A model generated the notes under the pieces. The model worked only from the letters and a program-made list of their open reading frames with translations, did no database searches and was not told the origin of the DNA. This document shows, in pieces, positions 36,218 to 51,439 of a stretch of 64,000 bases of DNA; within the stretch, counting starts at the first letter, position 1; each line of letters opens with the position of its first letter. This stretch comes from Pseudomonas sp. JAI120 (GTDB lineage: Bacteria; Pseudomonadota; Gammaproteobacteria; Pseudomonadales; Pseudomonadaceae). The position numbers were made by a program, and so were the translations under genes. The stretch is from positions 558,001 through 622,000 of the forward strand of contig NZ_JACHCZ010000004.1 of the NCBI RefSeq assembly GCF_014207255.1. Direction: 5' to 3'.

Positions 36218-38292
36218 AAAGGCGCTCCATCGGGTAGCGGCGCTTCCATCTCCGTGCCGCCAATGAATTCCACACCCGGCAACAAGGCCAGGCGCAGGCC
36301 GGCCAGCGCGTGCAGCAGGTGCAGGCGGGTATCGTCTTCGTCTTGCAGGCCCTGGCCGTTGAGGGCGCGGCGCGTGCGGTCGAGGGTCATCAGCAGACCG
36401 CTGGGCGCGGGCAAGCGTTCACCCGCCTTGAGGCAGGCTTTGAAGTAACCGCCCACACCTTCCACCACTTGGTTGAGCAGCACCCGCGGTACGCCGAGGA
36501 TGCGCGGCGAATAGGCCAGCAGGTCGAGCAGGTTGAATGCCACGCGCAAGTCGCGCAGGGCGCTGCCGGTGTCCTGGTTGATCAACGCCAGGCGCGGCAG
36601 ATGCTGCATCAGGCGGTCGAGCATTTGTGCGGCCAGGTGCCGGTGTTCGTTCAGAGTAGCGGGCTCGGTCAGACCGACGATGTCGCGCCAGCTGAAACGG
36701 GTCAGGCGCTTGGCCGCCAGTTCGGCGCCGAAGGGCCGTGCGATCAACGTCCACACAAAGGCGAACAGCAGGCCCACGGGCCCGGCCAGGTTGACGTTGG
36801 CGAAGTTGAGGAAGTCTGCGTCGTAGGCGCCCTGGATGCTGATGAACGACGAGGTGTTCACCAGCGTCAGCAGCATGCCCAGGTAAAAACGTGGCTGCAC
36901 GGTCAGCGTGCCGATGCAGATGAACGGCACCGCGAACGCCAGTACCAGCATCGGGAAATCATGCAGGTTGGGCAGGACCAGGAACAGATAGAGGCTGGCG
37001 AACAGCACCGACATGGCGGTCCAGAAAAAGAACCGATAGATCTGCGGTGCCGGGTCGTCCATCGAGGCGAAAAAGCTGCAGGCCACCGCTGCCAGGATCA
37101 CCGCGCTGCCGCCGTCGGTCCAGCCCAGCAGAATCCACAGTACCGAAGCGACGATGATCGCGGTGACGGTGGAAAACGCCGAGTAGAACATCAGGCCACG
37201 GTCGAGGAACGGCGTGAGCCGGCCCAGGCGCCAGTGGCGGTACACGGCACGCCAGGTGTCCTGGCTTTCGCACTGGATGGCGGCTTGCAGGCTGCGACAG
37301 TCTTGCCACAGGTCGATCCACTCACCGAGGCGGTAGAGGGCGTTGGAGAACAGCAGCGTGTGGCGGTCATCCAAAGCTTCGCCGTGGGGTTGCTGGGCGT
37401 CGACCTGGTCACGCAGGGCGCGCCAGCGTTCCAGCGGTGCGCTTTCGGTGGTGTTTTCCAGCCACTGCCGGGTGGCATCCAGCAGCGGCGTCAGTTGCTC
37501 TAGAAACTGCGGCGCACGCTGTTCGACGGCATACAGCGCATCGTCGAGTTCCTCCACCAACGGCAGCAGGTGGATCATGCGCCCGCGCAATTCCTTGGTA
37601 TTGCGCACCGTCTGCGGCCGCGCGCCTTCGTGGGGCAACTGGCCGATCATCAATTCAAGGGTATTGAAGGTGGCAACCATGCCGCCGCGCAGGGTGCTGA
37701 CTTCTTCCGGCTGCACATTGCGGGTGAGAAAGCGCTGGCTGTAGACCTGGGCGTCGCTGAACCACTTGGCCACCGCGCCATCGAACACCGGCATCAGCCG
37801 CCGTGGCCAGAACATCGCGCCCACCACCGCTGCGACCGCAATGCCGAGGAAGATTTCTTCTGTGCGCGCCTCGGCCACATCCCACACCGCCAGCGGGTTA
37901 TCCACCACCGGCAGGGCGATCAGCGGCAAGGTGTAGCCGGCGAGCATCAAGGCATAGTTGTTGGCGGTGCGCAGGTGCATGGAGAGGAACAGCAAGGTGC
38001 CCGTCCACAGTGCGATCACCACCACCAGGATGTACGGCGATTGCACAAACATCGGCACAAAAAACACCGCCGCCGCCGCCCCCATCAAGGTGCCGATGGC
38101 GCGGTACAACGCCTTGGAACTGGTAGGACCGACAAACGGGCTGGAGACGATATACACCGTAGCCATCGCCCAGTACGGACGCGGCATTTGCATCAGCATG
38201 GCGATGTACAACGCGATCATCGACGCGGCGAAGGTACGAACCCCATAGAACCAGTCACGGGCGGGCGGAAAACCGGTAAAAAATCCGTTCAA
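36214..38292 (-). CDS. FUSC-family inner-membrane efflux pump (AaeB-like)
   Basis: 692 aa. Two copies of a membrane half: helices about 18-160 and 365-490, each followed by a cytoplasmic helical region. The opening RDWFYGVRTFAASMIALYIA and the RPYWAMATVYIV segment are characteristic of FUSC/AaeB transporters, which extrude aromatic carboxylic acids, fusaric acid or similar weak acids. Preceded by the MarR regulator and followed by adaptor genes with four-base overlaps. Confidence 0.9.
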   Translation of the reverse strand: MNGFFTGFPPARDWFYGVRTFAASMIALYIAMLMQMPRPYWAMATVYIVSSPFVGPTSSKALYRAIGTLMGAAAAVFFVPMFVQSPYILVVVIALWTGTLLFLSMHLRTANNYALMLAGYTLPLIALPVVDNPLAVWDVAEARTEEIFLGIAVAAVVGAMFWPRRLMPVFDGAVAKWFSDAQVYSQRFLTRNVQPEEVSTLRGGMVATFNTLELMIGQLPHEGARPQTVRNTKELRGRMIHLLPLVEELDDALYAVEQRAPQFLEQLTPLLDATRQWLENTTESAPLERWRALRDQVDAQQPHGEALDDRHTLLFSNALYRLGEWIDLWQDCRSLQAAIQCESQDTWRAVYRHWRLGRLTPFLDRGLMFYSAFSTVTAIIVASVLWILLGWTDGGSAVILAAVACSFFASMDDPAPQIYRFFFWTAMSVLFASLYLFLVLPNLHDFPMLVLAFAVPFICIGTLTVQPRFYLGMLLTLVNTSSFISIQGAYDADFLNFANVNLAGPVGLLFAFVWTLIARPFGAELAAKRLTRFSWRDIVGLTEPATLNEHRHLAAQMLDRLMQHLPRLALINQDTGSALRDLRVAFNLLDLLAYSPRILGVPRVLLNQVVEGVGGYFKACLKAGERLPAPSGLLMTLDRTRRALNGQGLQDEDDTRLHLLHALAGLRLALLPGVEFIGGTEMEAPLPDGAPL

Positions 38293-38726
38293 AGCGTCGC
38301 CGCCTCAAAGGCCCGCAGTACGCGCAGTGCGGCTTCCATATCGGCGGTCGGAAGGTCCGCCAGCACTTCGCGGCGCAGGCGCACCAATTGCACCTCCACC
38401 GCCTGCACCAACTCGCGCCCACGCTCGGTCAGGCTCAGGGCCTTGGCGCGGCGGTCGTGGATGTCTTCGGTACGGCACACATAGCCGTCATGGCACAGCC
38501 GGTCGAGCAGACGCACCAGCGACGGGCTTTCCATCCCCGACGCCTGGGCCACTTTGACCTGATGCACCCCGTCGCCCAGGCGGCCGATCATCAACAGCGG
38601 CACGGCGCAGGCTTCTGAGATGCCATAGCTCACCAGCGTGCTCTGGCAGATTTTGCGCCAGTTACGGGCGCCCACCACCATGCTGCTGCTGAGGTTCATC
38701 TGGAGTTGTTCGAGGGATTGAGGCAC
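38289..38726 (-). CDS. MarR-family transcriptional regulator
   Basis: 145 aa. Winged helix with VKVAQASGMESPSLVRLLDRL as the recognition region and DIHDRRAKALSLTERG as the wing, diagnostic of MarR. It likely represses its own operon and responds to the phenolic or aromatic acid that the pump exports. Start is GTG 38726 by homology pattern (MPQSLEQLQM), with no good ribosome site; ATG 38699 is the alternative. Confidence 0.88.
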   Translation of the reverse strand: MPQSLEQLQMNLSSSMVVGARNWRKICQSTLVSYGISEACAVPLLMIGRLGDGVHQVKVAQASGMESPSLVRLLDRLCHDGYVCRTEDIHDRRAKALSLTERGRELVQAVEVQLVRLRREVLADLPTADMEAALRVLRAFEAATL

Positions 38727-38736
38727 TGGATAGTTC

Positions 38737-38764
38737 GCATACAGTTAGTTTGCTAACTATCAAT
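38737..38764 (-). promoter_or_regulatory. Promoter with MarR-type palindrome
   Basis: On the minus strand TTGATA (38764-38759) and TATGCG (38742-38737) are 16 bases apart. The spacer holds the palindrome AGTTAG-CAAA-CTAACT (38758-38743), well placed for a MarR dimer to block polymerase. Confidence 0.5.
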
Positions 38765-38845
38765 ATGAAGAAAGGCGCTAGATGCGTCAAGTTTTGAAAC
38801 AATTTAGCGATGGGTGGAGCGATTCAGTGGCAACACCGCTGGACG

Positions 38846-38940
38846 AATGTGGGAGGGGGCTTGCTCCCGATAGCGGAGTGTCAGTGAACAGATTCGTTAG
38901 ATGATCCACCGCCATCGGGGGCAAGCCCCCTCCCACATTT
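38846..38940. repeat. REPIN, GTGGGAGGGGGCTTGC class
   Basis: Complete doublet; its last bases form part of the DUF2789 stop codon, so it abuts that gene directly. Confidence 0.85.
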
Positions 38941-39184
38941 ACACCCCTCGCCCACCCCGCAACATCAGATTCAACTCATCCACCACTTCCGCCCAATCCG
39001 CATCGTCCAGAATTTCCTCGCGCAAAAACGCTTTCTGGCTCTCCGTCCAGAAAAACGCATCTGCCAATTTCAGATCCGGCTTGAGTGGCGAGTGGGCGGT
39101 CACAAACTGATCAATACTGACCGGGTCATCCGGCAGCCCAAGCTGTTTGAACAGTGACGGCAAACTGTGCACGGGCGATTGCAT
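38939..39184 (-). CDS. DUF2789-family protein
   Basis: 81 aa. The typical DUF2789 opening (LPSLFKQLGLPDDPVSIDQF), then ADAFFWTESQKAFLREEILDDADWAEVVDELN, matches the family over its whole length. Small acidic helical cytoplasmic protein, function unknown. It follows the APS kinase gene by nine bases on the same strand, so it may be expressed with it, although the family is normally found alone. Confidence 0.88.
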   Translation of the reverse strand: MQSPVHSLPSLFKQLGLPDDPVSIDQFVTAHSPLKPDLKLADAFFWTESQKAFLREEILDDADWAEVVDELNLMLRGGRGV

Positions 39185-39193
39185 GGCGGGCTC

Positions 39194-39805
39194 CTAAGAA
39201 GATGAATGCCCAGAGTCTAGTTCAGGCGCCAACCAGGCCAACAACCGCTCGACGCCCTGCTGTGCCGACAGCACGCCGGTATCCAGTTCCAGCGACGCGT
39301 GGGGCGGTGGTTCGTACGGCGAACCAATGCCGGTAAACCCCGGTAGTTCGCCCCGGCGTGCGCGGGCGTAATGACCTTTGGGGTCGCGCCGCTCACAAAC
39401 CGCCAGCGAAGCATTGCACCACACTTCGCGATAATCGGCGCCCAGGCGCTCGGCGAAGACCTCGCGCAATTGCACCAGGGGCGCAATCAGCGCCAGGATC
39501 ACGATCTGCCCGTTGTCCACCAGCAACGCCGCGAGTTCGCTGGCGCGGCGGATGTTTTCCAGGCGGTCGCTCTCGGCAAAGCCCAGGTCTTTGTTGAGTC
39601 CCACGCGCAAGGCATCGCCGTCGAGCACGATGCTCTGGCGCCCTTGCTCGAAGAACGCGGCCTGCAGGCCCTGGGCCAGGGTCGACTTGCCCGAGGCGGG
39701 CAAGCCGGTGAGCAGGATCGCCACTGCACGATGGCCATTGCGCGCCTCGCGTTGACGGCGCGTGATGCTCGCCGTCGGCGCCACCAGGTTATTGGGCGAC
39801 GGCAC
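39194..39805 (-). CDS. cysC: Adenylyl-sulfate (APS) kinase
   Basis: 203 aa. Walker A GLPASGKS (34-41), the DGDALRVGLNKDLGF adenylyl-sulfate loop and ENIRRASELA helix are those of CysC; GFTGIGSPYEPP near the end is also conserved. It phosphorylates APS to PAPS, the universal sulfate donor. Fused CysNC normally supplies PAPS in pseudomonads, so a stand-alone copy in a surface-protein locus points to a dedicated sulfation. Start is uncertain: GTG 39805, overlapping the end of the TolC-like gene, or GTG 39784; neither has a clear ribosome site, which fits translational coupling. Confidence 0.85.
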   Translation of the reverse strand: MPSPNNLVAPTASITRRQREARNGHRAVAILLTGLPASGKSTLAQGLQAAFFEQGRQSIVLDGDALRVGLNKDLGFAESDRLENIRRASELAALLVDNGQIVILALIAPLVQLREVFAERLGADYREVWCNASLAVCERRDPKGHYARARRGELPGFTGIGSPYEPPPHASLELDTGVLSAQQGVERLLAWLAPELDSGHSSS

Positions 39806-41303
39806 GCGGCACCGGTGCGGCGATGTTGCCGGCGGCCCAGGCCGATTCACGGCTGGCCAGGGCGGTGGCGATGCTTTGCACGCGGTCGGAGTCCAGTTGC
39901 TCCGGCAGCGGGTCGAGCCCGGCGCTGGCGAAGATCTGGCCGTAGGCGTTGCGCAGGTCGGCGTAGGCCAGGTCACGGCGCAGGTCGGCTTGCAGGGTGT
40001 TGAGCTCGCCCTGGATCAGGTCGAGTTCGCCCAGGCCCGCCGCCTGGTGGCGGTTGCGCAGCTGGGTGAGGATCTGCCCGTCGATATTGGCCAGTTGTTC
40101 GTTGGTCTTGAACTGGCGCACGGCATCCTGGAAGTTGGCGTTGGCCACGTAGACCTGGGCCAGTACCGCGATGGACATGGCCTGGCGCCTTGCAGTGGCG
40201 ACTTCTTCACCGGCCTTGGCGACGTCGATGGCGGCCGGGGCGGAGATCACGTTGAACAGGTTCCAGGTGATCTTGGCGCCGTAGTCGGCCCAGCGGTTGT
40301 CCACCAGGAACGAGTTGCTGTCGTAGTGGCCACCGGCGGAAAACTCCAGGCCGGGCAGCAGGCGCAGCATGGCTTTGCGGGTTTCGGCAGCACTGATGCG
40401 GGTCTGGTAGTCCTGCTCGCGCAATTCCGGGCGATTGGCCAGGGCTTCCTGTTCCAGGCTCGCCAGGTTGACCTTGAGTTGGGGCACCACGTAATCGTCC
40501 GGCGTGGCCAGTTTCAGGTCAGTGCCCATGGGCAGGTTGATCAAGGTTGCCAGTTCGGTCTTGGCCAGGGACAAGGCGCGGCGCTGTTCCTGCAACTGGC
40601 GTGTGGCTTCGATCAATGAGCGCTGGTAGCCAAGGGCCTGGACCGGGTCGCCGATGCGCTGCTCGCTCATGCTCTGGCTGTCGGTCTGGGCCTGGTCGAC
40701 CCGCGCCATCAGGCTGTCGATCTGGGTCAGCAGACGCTCGGCCGCCACCGCTCGCCAATAGGCCGAGCGCACGTCCTGGACGATGGTGTTGATGACCTTG
40801 CGGCGACGCTCCTGGATGATCAGGCGCTGGTCGCCCTGCTGTTTGGCACTGATGTAGCTGACGCCGAAGTCGAGGACGTTCCACACCATGGTCAAGTCTG
40901 CCACACGACGGTCGCGGTCCTGAGAGGTCGAGGGTTCCAGGGACTGGGTACCGGTGAGCACGCTCTGGCTGCTGGAGGCGTTAGTATTGTTGCGCCCGGC
41001 GTAGCCGGCGGACAGCGCCATACGCGGCAGCATGTCAAAGCTGGACAGGTCCGACTGGCGCTTGGCCAAGGCTTCTTCCATCACCTTCAAGCGGCCTTCG
41101 AGGTTGTATTTCACTGCGCGGGCCATGGCCTGGTGCAAGGTAAGCGGGCCGCTGAGGGGTTCCTGTCCCGTGTACATGCCTTGCAGATCATTGCGGGCGC
41201 GTTGCTCGCTGACACTGCGTTCAATCGGCTTACTGGTGACCGCGCAACCGCTGATCGCCAGCACCAGCAAGCTGGCGCCGAACACCTTATGACGTGTATT
41301 CAT
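39789..41303 (-). CDS. TolC-family outer-membrane channel of the giant-protein locus
   Basis: 504 aa. N-terminal lipoprotein-type signal (AISGC, Cys20), then TolC repeats with long amphipathic helices (HQAMARAVKYNLEGRLKVMEEAL, and QLRNRHQAAGLGELDLIQGELN in the second half). It lies 40 bases after the giant Ig-repeat gene on the same strand and overlaps the APS kinase gene. It should form the outer-membrane exit for a type I-like secretion of the giant protein, together with the adaptors encoded at 51.9-56.1 kb. Confidence 0.85.
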   Translation of the reverse strand: MNTRHKVFGASLLVLAISGCAVTSKPIERSVSEQRARNDLQGMYTGQEPLSGPLTLHQAMARAVKYNLEGRLKVMEEALAKRQSDLSSFDMLPRMALSAGYAGRNNTNASSSQSVLTGTQSLEPSTSQDRDRRVADLTMVWNVLDFGVSYISAKQQGDQRLIIQERRRKVINTIVQDVRSAYWRAVAAERLLTQIDSLMARVDQAQTDSQSMSEQRIGDPVQALGYQRSLIEATRQLQEQRRALSLAKTELATLINLPMGTDLKLATPDDYVVPQLKVNLASLEQEALANRPELREQDYQTRISAAETRKAMLRLLPGLEFSAGGHYDSNSFLVDNRWADYGAKITWNLFNVISAPAAIDVAKAGEEVATARRQAMSIAVLAQVYVANANFQDAVRQFKTNEQLANIDGQILTQLRNRHQAAGLGELDLIQGELNTLQADLRRDLAYADLRNAYGQIFASAGLDPLPEQLDSDRVQSIATALASRESAWAAGNIAAPVPRAVAQ

Positions 41304-41343
41304 CCTTGTACTGCCCCTGTTCCTGCCTCGAAATTAGTTGTAT

Positions 41344-47679
<6,336 letters not shown>

Positions 47680-47712
47680 GACGATCACCTGAACTCGAAC
47701 GCTTTGAACACG

Positions 47713-47747
47713 CAAAAAAAGAAAAGCCGCAATCAGTTGATCGCGGC
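47713..47747 (-). terminator. Rho-independent terminator of the sulfotransferase gene
   Basis: On the minus strand CCGCGATCA and TGATTGCGG form a stem whose loop holds the stop codon of the sulfotransferase; TTTTCTTTTTTT follows. A strong terminator that separates this gene from the giant gene. Confidence 0.75.
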
Positions 47748-48566
47748 GTCGGTTTTCATACGAATGACATTGGCCGCACTGGCAGACCCATCGCGCCAGA
47801 ACGACAATGCGGCATACTTTTCAAACAGGTCCGGCGGTAACAGGGTTCGCCGGGCTTGTGGGGCGACCTTGGGCTTGACCTTGTGCAGGCCGGTAAGCCC
47901 CAGCGCCTGGTCAAAGGCCGGCGCGTCGTAGGTCAGGTGGTTGAAATCATGTTCGAACCACGCTTCACCGATGAACTCATACACCAGCCGCATCACGCGC
48001 TCCGGGGCCTGGCTCAACAAGTCGTAATCGACGATCAGCAACGACTCGGCGTTCTCGCCGTAATAAGCCTCTTTGAGCGCCGTCCAGGCAAAGCCCACCA
48101 AGCGATTGCGCTGGGCCAGGGTTTCGCAACGGCTGTAGACGGTGTTGCGCTCGTCATCGTCGTTGAACAGTTTGGTGTTCTCGAACGGATTGGCGCGGAA
48201 CAGGCGTTCAAGGCTGTCCAAGACCCACGCCACGTTGCGCACACAGGCGATTACCTTGGCCTGGGGGAATAGGTCATGCAGTGCGGGCATCCGCGCACAC
48301 CACTGGCGGTTGGTGTCGAACACCACCGGGGTGGAGGTTATATCCGCGTAATAAGCGTCGAACAAACCGCGCAACAAACGGCGGCGAGTGATGGCATCGA
48401 TCACCGAGCCGAACTCGCTGCCAGCGCTGCATTGCGCCAGAACCCCGTTGAACAAAGGGCTCACCGGGCTGCTCATGCCGGCGTGGAAACGCGGGTTCTG
48501 CAGCAGGATCGCAGAAAGCAGGGTCGAGCCGGAACGCGGCAAACCCGAGATAAAGTGATACTGCAT
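47733..48566 (-). CDS. PAPS-dependent sulfotransferase
   Basis: 277 aa from ATG 48566. The 5'-phosphosulfate-binding loop GLPRSGST (8-15) sits at the N-terminus as in tyrosyl-protein and carbohydrate sulfotransferases; a later conserved Arg/Ser stretch (VIACVRNVAWVLDSLERLF) forms the 3'-phosphate site. No signal peptide, so it acts in the cytoplasm, on a protein or a nucleotide/lipid-linked sugar before export. Two longer starts (48596, 48626) have no ribosome site. With cysC it forms a donor-plus-transferase pair around the giant secreted protein. The acceptor is unknown. Confidence 0.85.
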   Translation of the reverse strand: MQYHFISGLPRSGSTLLSAILLQNPRFHAGMSSPVSPLFNGVLAQCSAGSEFGSVIDAITRRRLLRGLFDAYYADITSTPVVFDTNRQWCARMPALHDLFPQAKVIACVRNVAWVLDSLERLFRANPFENTKLFNDDDERNTVYSRCETLAQRNRLVGFAWTALKEAYYGENAESLLIVDYDLLSQAPERVMRLVYEFIGEAWFEHDFNHLTYDAPAFDQALGLTGLHKVKPKVAPQARRTLLPPDLFEKYAALSFWRDGSASAANVIRMKTDAAIN

Positions 48567-48682
48567 CCGTTCACCACTTTGTAGGACAACATCCATTTGT
48601 CGTCGAAGAGTAGCTGAGGATTGCACGCACCACTAGGACGCAGTTGCCACTATTTTGACATTCCTTTCATAACGAATGGGTA

Positions 48683-50287
48683 TTAGCGGCAACCTTCCGG
48701 GCGCAAGGGCGCTGGCCCTCGGCATAGCACGTAGAGACGCGCCCTCGCCCCGCCGCCGTCTTGTTGGCTGATCAGTCGCCAATCCGCCGGCAGCGGCGCA
48801 AATTCGTCCGGTTGTTCGTTGCTGCTGATCAGCCAGACCCGCCGGGTATCGGCCGGCAAATCCGACAAGCGGTCGAGGTAGATGCGCCCACCGTCCTGGT
48901 CCACCAGGGTGCCAAAGCCGTAGGCATTCGGCCGGGTTGGCGTGCCATCGGCCTTGGGCGGGGTGTAGAGCTGCAACTGGGCGTCGGTCTGGTCGTAATA
49001 CACGTAGCTGAGGTACCACAGCATGTCGCTGAGGACGATGCGGTCGTCTTCCTGGTAGTTGCGATTGACGAACTCCACTGGCCCGTTGAACTGGTCATGT
49101 TCATCCACCGTAAAGTTATTCTTCAACCCCAGCAGTTCCACACCGACCAACAGCACGAACAACGCCGCACCCGGCAAAGACAGGCGCGAGGGCAAGCGGT
49201 CGATGGCTATCGCCACCAGAATCGGCAACCCCAGGGCGTATACGGTGAGGTAACGCTCGATAAACACCGGGGAGATAAACGACACGCCGTAGACCAGTAA
49301 CAGCGGCAACAGGAAGAACAGCGCCAACAGGCTGGCCGGACGATAACGCTCGCGATCACGCCAGGCCGTAACACCGACCACGCCCAGCAGCAGCAACGGG
49401 AACAGCCAGAACAGCGGCGCCCAAATGCCCAGGCCCTCATCCTGGAGCAGGAACTGCCAGATCATCGACGGCACGGAGAACAGGCTGACCGGTTCTTCCC
49501 AGCCTACATCGCCGCCCACCTTGAGTTCATCGACATGCTGCACCAGGCCCAGCAGGTTCGGCAGCCAAGGCAGGTACAACAGCACGATGGTCACGTTGGC
49601 CAGCCACCACTGCCGACGCAGAATCAAGCGCTCGCCAGGCCGCTGGGACGTGCACAGCACGCCCAGCCACGCCCAATGCACCAGCACGCACAACGCGGTG
49701 AAGTAGTGGGTGTAGAAACCGGCGGCCATCAGCAACACATAGGCCACCAGGCAGCGACTGCGTTCGGGCTGACGCACCCAATACACCAGCGCCAGCGTGG
49801 CGGCCAGCAGCCACACGCCAAGCAGCGAATACATCCGCACTTCCTGGCTGTAGCGCACCGCCGTGGGCATCAGCGCCAGCAGTACGCCGGCCAATACGGC
49901 GGCACGCTGGGTCGACAGCTGGCGTGTCAGCCAGACGCCAAGCCCCACAACCACCACGCCGGGCAGCGCACTCATGCTGCGTATGGACCAGATCCCGTCG
50001 CCAAACAGTTCGATCCAGCCACGCAGCATGAAAAAATACAGGGGTGGATGCACATCGTGCGCGGCGTGAAACCACAGGTCGCCCACGGCGTATTCGCTCA
50101 GCAGCAGGCTGGAGCCTTCGTCGCCCCAGATCGCCGCCGCCGTCAGGCCATAAAAACGCAGGGCCATGGCCAGCGCCAGAATCGGAAACCACCATAGCCG
50201 GCTCAGCCATCCGGCACCTGCCCAAGCGCCGTTGTAAGCGGCAACGGCCGCAACCTTTTCGTCTTGCTCTACCACAGACCGTCGCAC
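48683..50287 (-). CDS. GT39/ArnT-like membrane glycosyltransferase
   Basis: 534 aa from GTG 50287 (AAGGGA upstream). About ten membrane helices. The first periplasmic loop has the acidic pair WGDEGSSLL and the DVHPPLYFFML motif, both hallmarks of GT-C enzymes of the PMT/ArnT/RgtA group, which transfer sugars from polyprenyl phosphate to proteins or lipids in the periplasm. A soluble C-terminal domain (about 400-534) follows. It faces the tail-collar gene divergently. A role in glycosylating the giant protein or its partners is inferred from location. Confidence 0.85.
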   Translation of the reverse strand: MRRSVVEQDEKVAAVAAYNGAWAGAGWLSRLWWFPILALAMALRFYGLTAAAIWGDEGSSLLLSEYAVGDLWFHAAHDVHPPLYFFMLRGWIELFGDGIWSIRSMSALPGVVVVGLGVWLTRQLSTQRAAVLAGVLLALMPTAVRYSQEVRMYSLLGVWLLAATLALVYWVRQPERSRCLVAYVLLMAAGFYTHYFTALCVLVHWAWLGVLCTSQRPGERLILRRQWWLANVTIVLLYLPWLPNLLGLVQHVDELKVGGDVGWEEPVSLFSVPSMIWQFLLQDEGLGIWAPLFWLFPLLLLGVVGVTAWRDRERYRPASLLALFFLLPLLLVYGVSFISPVFIERYLTVYALGLPILVAIAIDRLPSRLSLPGAALFVLLVGVELLGLKNNFTVDEHDQFNGPVEFVNRNYQEDDRIVLSDMLWYLSYVYYDQTDAQLQLYTPPKADGTPTRPNAYGFGTLVDQDGGRIYLDRLSDLPADTRRVWLISSNEQPDEFAPLPADWRLISQQDGGGARARLYVLCRGPAPLRPEGCR

Positions 50288-50487
50288 CTCAATTCCCTTG
50301 CCATTGCTTGTTTCCAAGGCAAAACCCGTGCATGCACAAACAGTCGCCACTCTAGGTCAAAAGCCTCCGATTCGCTCGCTGTTTCGAAAGCAGCAGGCAG
50401 CGAACAAAAGCGGCGTCTACGCTCTGCGGTGACGCCCGGTCGATTGGCGTCACACCCCCGTAAAGCCCACACAAGGATGAACGATTC

Positions 50488-51075
50488 ATGGAAGTATTCA
50501 TCGGCACCATCCAACCCTTCGCGTTTAATTTCGCCCCACGAGACTGGGCCTTGTGCGCCGGTCAGACCCTTTCACTCAGCCAGTTCCAAACGCTGTTCGC
50601 CCTGATAGGCGTCACCTACGGCGGCGATGGCGTGCAAACGTTCAAGCTGCCTGACCTGCAAGGTCGGCTACCTATCGGCCAAGGCAACGGTACAGCGCTG
50701 TCGCCGCGGGTCATGGGCGAATTCGCCGGCACCGAAAGCATCACGGCCACCCTGGCCAACCTGCCCGCCCACACCCACGATGCAACGACCCTCGCCATCA
50801 GCACCTCGGTGCAACTGACCAGCGTCACCAGCAACCCAGTGAACGTGCCCACCGCCACCAACGCGTTTATCGGTGCTTCCGGCACAGGACCGGGCAGTGC
50901 CTCGATCTACTCCGACCAACAGGGTGTCAACCCGGTACCGCTCAAGGGCGTCGCCTCCACGGTGACGGGAACCATCGCGCCCACGGGCCAAGGCCTGCCC
51001 ATGGGGTCGATGAATCCGTTCCTGGCGATCAACTTCAGCATTGCCCTGAACGGGATCTTTCCATCACGCAGCTGA
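50488..51075 (+). CDS. Phage tail-collar domain protein (microcystin-dependent-protein family)
   Basis: 195 aa. The N-terminal collar domain is clear: MEVFIGTIQPFAFNFAPRDW, then LCAGQTLSLSQFQTLFALIG, YGGDGVQTFKLPDLQGRLPIG. The middle is Thr/Ser/Val-rich, and the end (PFLAINFSIALNG) is the normal closing motif. These MdpB-like proteins occur outside prophages in many proteobacteria and are thought to be secreted or surface-exposed. No other phage structural gene is nearby. Good ribosome site (AAGGA). Followed by a hairpin and the DUF6916-like gene. Confidence 0.88.
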   Translation: MEVFIGTIQPFAFNFAPRDWALCAGQTLSLSQFQTLFALIGVTYGGDGVQTFKLPDLQGRLPIGQGNGTALSPRVMGEFAGTESITATLANLPAHTHDATTLAISTSVQLTSVTSNPVNVPTATNAFIGASGTGPGSASIYSDQQGVNPVPLKGVASTVTGTIAPTGQGLPMGSMNPFLAINFSIALNGIFPSRS

Positions 51076-51086
51076 CACCTGCACGT

Positions 51087-51110
51087 GGCCGAGGCTTGCA
51101 GGCCTCGGCC
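51087..51110 (+). terminator. Hairpin between tail-collar and DUF6916-like genes
   Basis: GGCCGAGGC (51087-51095) and GCCTCGGCC (51102-51110) make a perfect 9-bp stem followed by CTTCT. May attenuate transcription into the small gene downstream. Confidence 0.5.
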
Positions 51111-51130
51111 CTTCTGACGCGGAGCTCCCT

Positions 51131-51439
51131 ATGTTGAACCTGGTCACCCCTGAGCATTTTCGGCCGTTGCTGAATCGTACGAGCGTGCTGTACCTGCCCG
51201 ATGGTTCGGCGCTGCCGATCCAGATCCAGCGCTTGGACGATGCGCCGCAAGCGAGCATGCCGGGCAGCCCTCGCGGGGCGTTCAGTGTGTTGCTCAACAG
51301 CCTGGAACCTACCGACTTCGTCGATGGCCTGTGCCGTTTGCCACTGACGGACACCTGCCTGGAACACGTGTTTGTGTCCCGCGAGCCCGCCATGGGCCGT
51401 GACGCGCAGCGCGGTTATTTCTGCATCGTGTTCAACTGA
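51131..51439 (+). CDS. DUF6916-like small protein
   Basis: 102 aa, beta-rich. SPRGAFSVLLNSLEP in the middle and the ending RGYFCIVFN resemble the R-PFSL...Y-AVFN pattern of DUF6916, a family found beside tail-collar (MdpB) genes. No signal peptide. Its last 25 bases overlap the convergent GNAT gene. Confidence 0.7.
   Translation: MLNLVTPEHFRPLLNRTSVLYLPDGSALPIQIQRLDDAPQASMPGSPRGAFSVLLNSLEPTDFVDGLCRLPLTDTCLEHVFVSREPAMGRDAQRGYFCIVFN

Noticed and set aside
39806..39976. Upstream extension of the APS kinase frame to 39976
   Set aside because: It lies inside the TolC-like coding region and reads as Pro/Ser/Arg-rich shadow sequence; the kinase domain begins after 39805.
50488..51439. Prophage or tailocin suspected from the tail-collar protein
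   Set aside because: No capsid, tail sheath, lysis or integrase gene around; the family occurs in non-phage loci with DUF6916.
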